16,115 nucleotides of DNA from Pseudomonadota bacterium (lineage in GTDB: Bacteria > Pseudomonadota > Gammaproteobacteria > Burkholderiales > Burkholderiaceae_F), in assembly GCA_023443095.1 (NCBI GenBank), contig JAEZVV010000182.1, forward strand, positions 1 through 16,115, read 5' to 3'. The position numbers and the translations under genes were made by a program. Below the pieces are notes generated by a model. The model made no database searches. It saw only the letters and a list, made by a program, of their open reading frames with translations, and was not told the origin of the DNA. Positions 16,029 through 16,115 of the stretch are shown here, in pieces. Position 1 is the stretch's first letter, and every line of letters begins with the position of its first letter.

Positions 16029-16041
16029 GAAAACTCAGACC

Positions 16042-16059
16042 GCAAGCCCTGCCGCTTGC
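16042..16059 (+). other. Small hairpin in the tRNA spacer
   Basis: GCAAGC (16042-16047) pairs with GCTTGC (16054-16059) around a 6-nt loop, inside the 47-nt spacer between the two tRNA-Asn genes. It may help processing of a joint precursor, which is inferred. Confidence 0.35.
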
Positions 16060-16075
16060 AGAAATACCGCATCAT

Positions 16076-16115
16076 TCCCCGATAGCTCAGTCGGTAGAGC
16101 GACGGACTGTTAATC
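16076..16115 (+). tRNA. tRNA-Asn (GTT), second copy, cut by window end
   Basis: The first 40 nt are identical to the preceding tRNA-Asn, including the acceptor 5' strand TCCCCGA, the D-arm and the anticodon GTT (16109-16111). The 3' half lies beyond the window. The close spacing and lack of a separate promoter suggest a joint transcript. Confidence 0.93.

Noticed and set aside
14423..16075. Long minus-strand open frame covering the aminotransferase gene and tRNA
   Set aside because: It would read through a real tRNA and a well-supported gene on the other strand; no family resemblance.

Overview
This is a GC-rich bacterial chromosomal window, almost entirely coding, with strong G/C bias at third codon positions. 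It most likely comes from a betaproteobacterium, perhaps a Rhodocyclales/Azoarcus-type organism. The order tyrB-type aminotransferase / uvrB / low-molecular-weight phosphatase / iscR-iscS-iscU-iscA-hscB-hscA-fdx-iscX and the protein sequences suggest this; the assignment is inference.

Left part, plus strand (1-5852): the end of a short-chain dehydrogenase is followed by lysS, a Nudix hydrolase with a DUF4743-type N-terminus, an SbtA-family sodium/bicarbonate permease, a short PII-like SbtB partner, and an MscS-type channel carrying a cyclic-nucleotide-binding-like domain. The first five genes are packed with gaps of 2-11 nt or a 4-nt overlap. The channel follows after 123 nt. The sbtA-sbtB pair is the least routine element here: inorganic carbon uptake with a nucleotide-sensing regulator, outside cyanobacteria.

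Middle part, minus strand (5897-11463): a complete iron-sulfur cluster (ISC) assembly operon in the enterobacterial order. IscR represses, IscS supplies sulfur, IscU is the scaffold, and IscA is an A-type carrier. HscB and HscA form the chaperone pair acting on IscU, Fdx supplies electrons, and IscX modulates IscS. All expected ligand and catalytic residues are visible. The promoter (TTGACT, 17 nt, TAGAAT) is covered by two IscR type 1-like operators. Between iscA and hscB lie two perfect 10-bp GC-rich hairpins, and hscB starts with GTG without an obvious Shine-Dalgarno sequence.

Right part: a low-molecular-weight protein-tyrosine phosphatase and uvrB continue on the minus strand. Divergent from uvrB is a TyrB-like aromatic/aspartate aminotransferase on the plus strand, then two tandem tRNA-Asn(GTT) genes, the second cut by the window end.

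The window is mostly conserved core genome. I see no phage genes, insertion sequences, CRISPR arrays or toxin-antitoxin genes. The points worth a second look are regulatory or structural: the isc operator pair, the hairpins in nearly every longer gap, the degenerate nucleotide pocket of the channel, and the reduced SbtB with a glycine-run T-loop.
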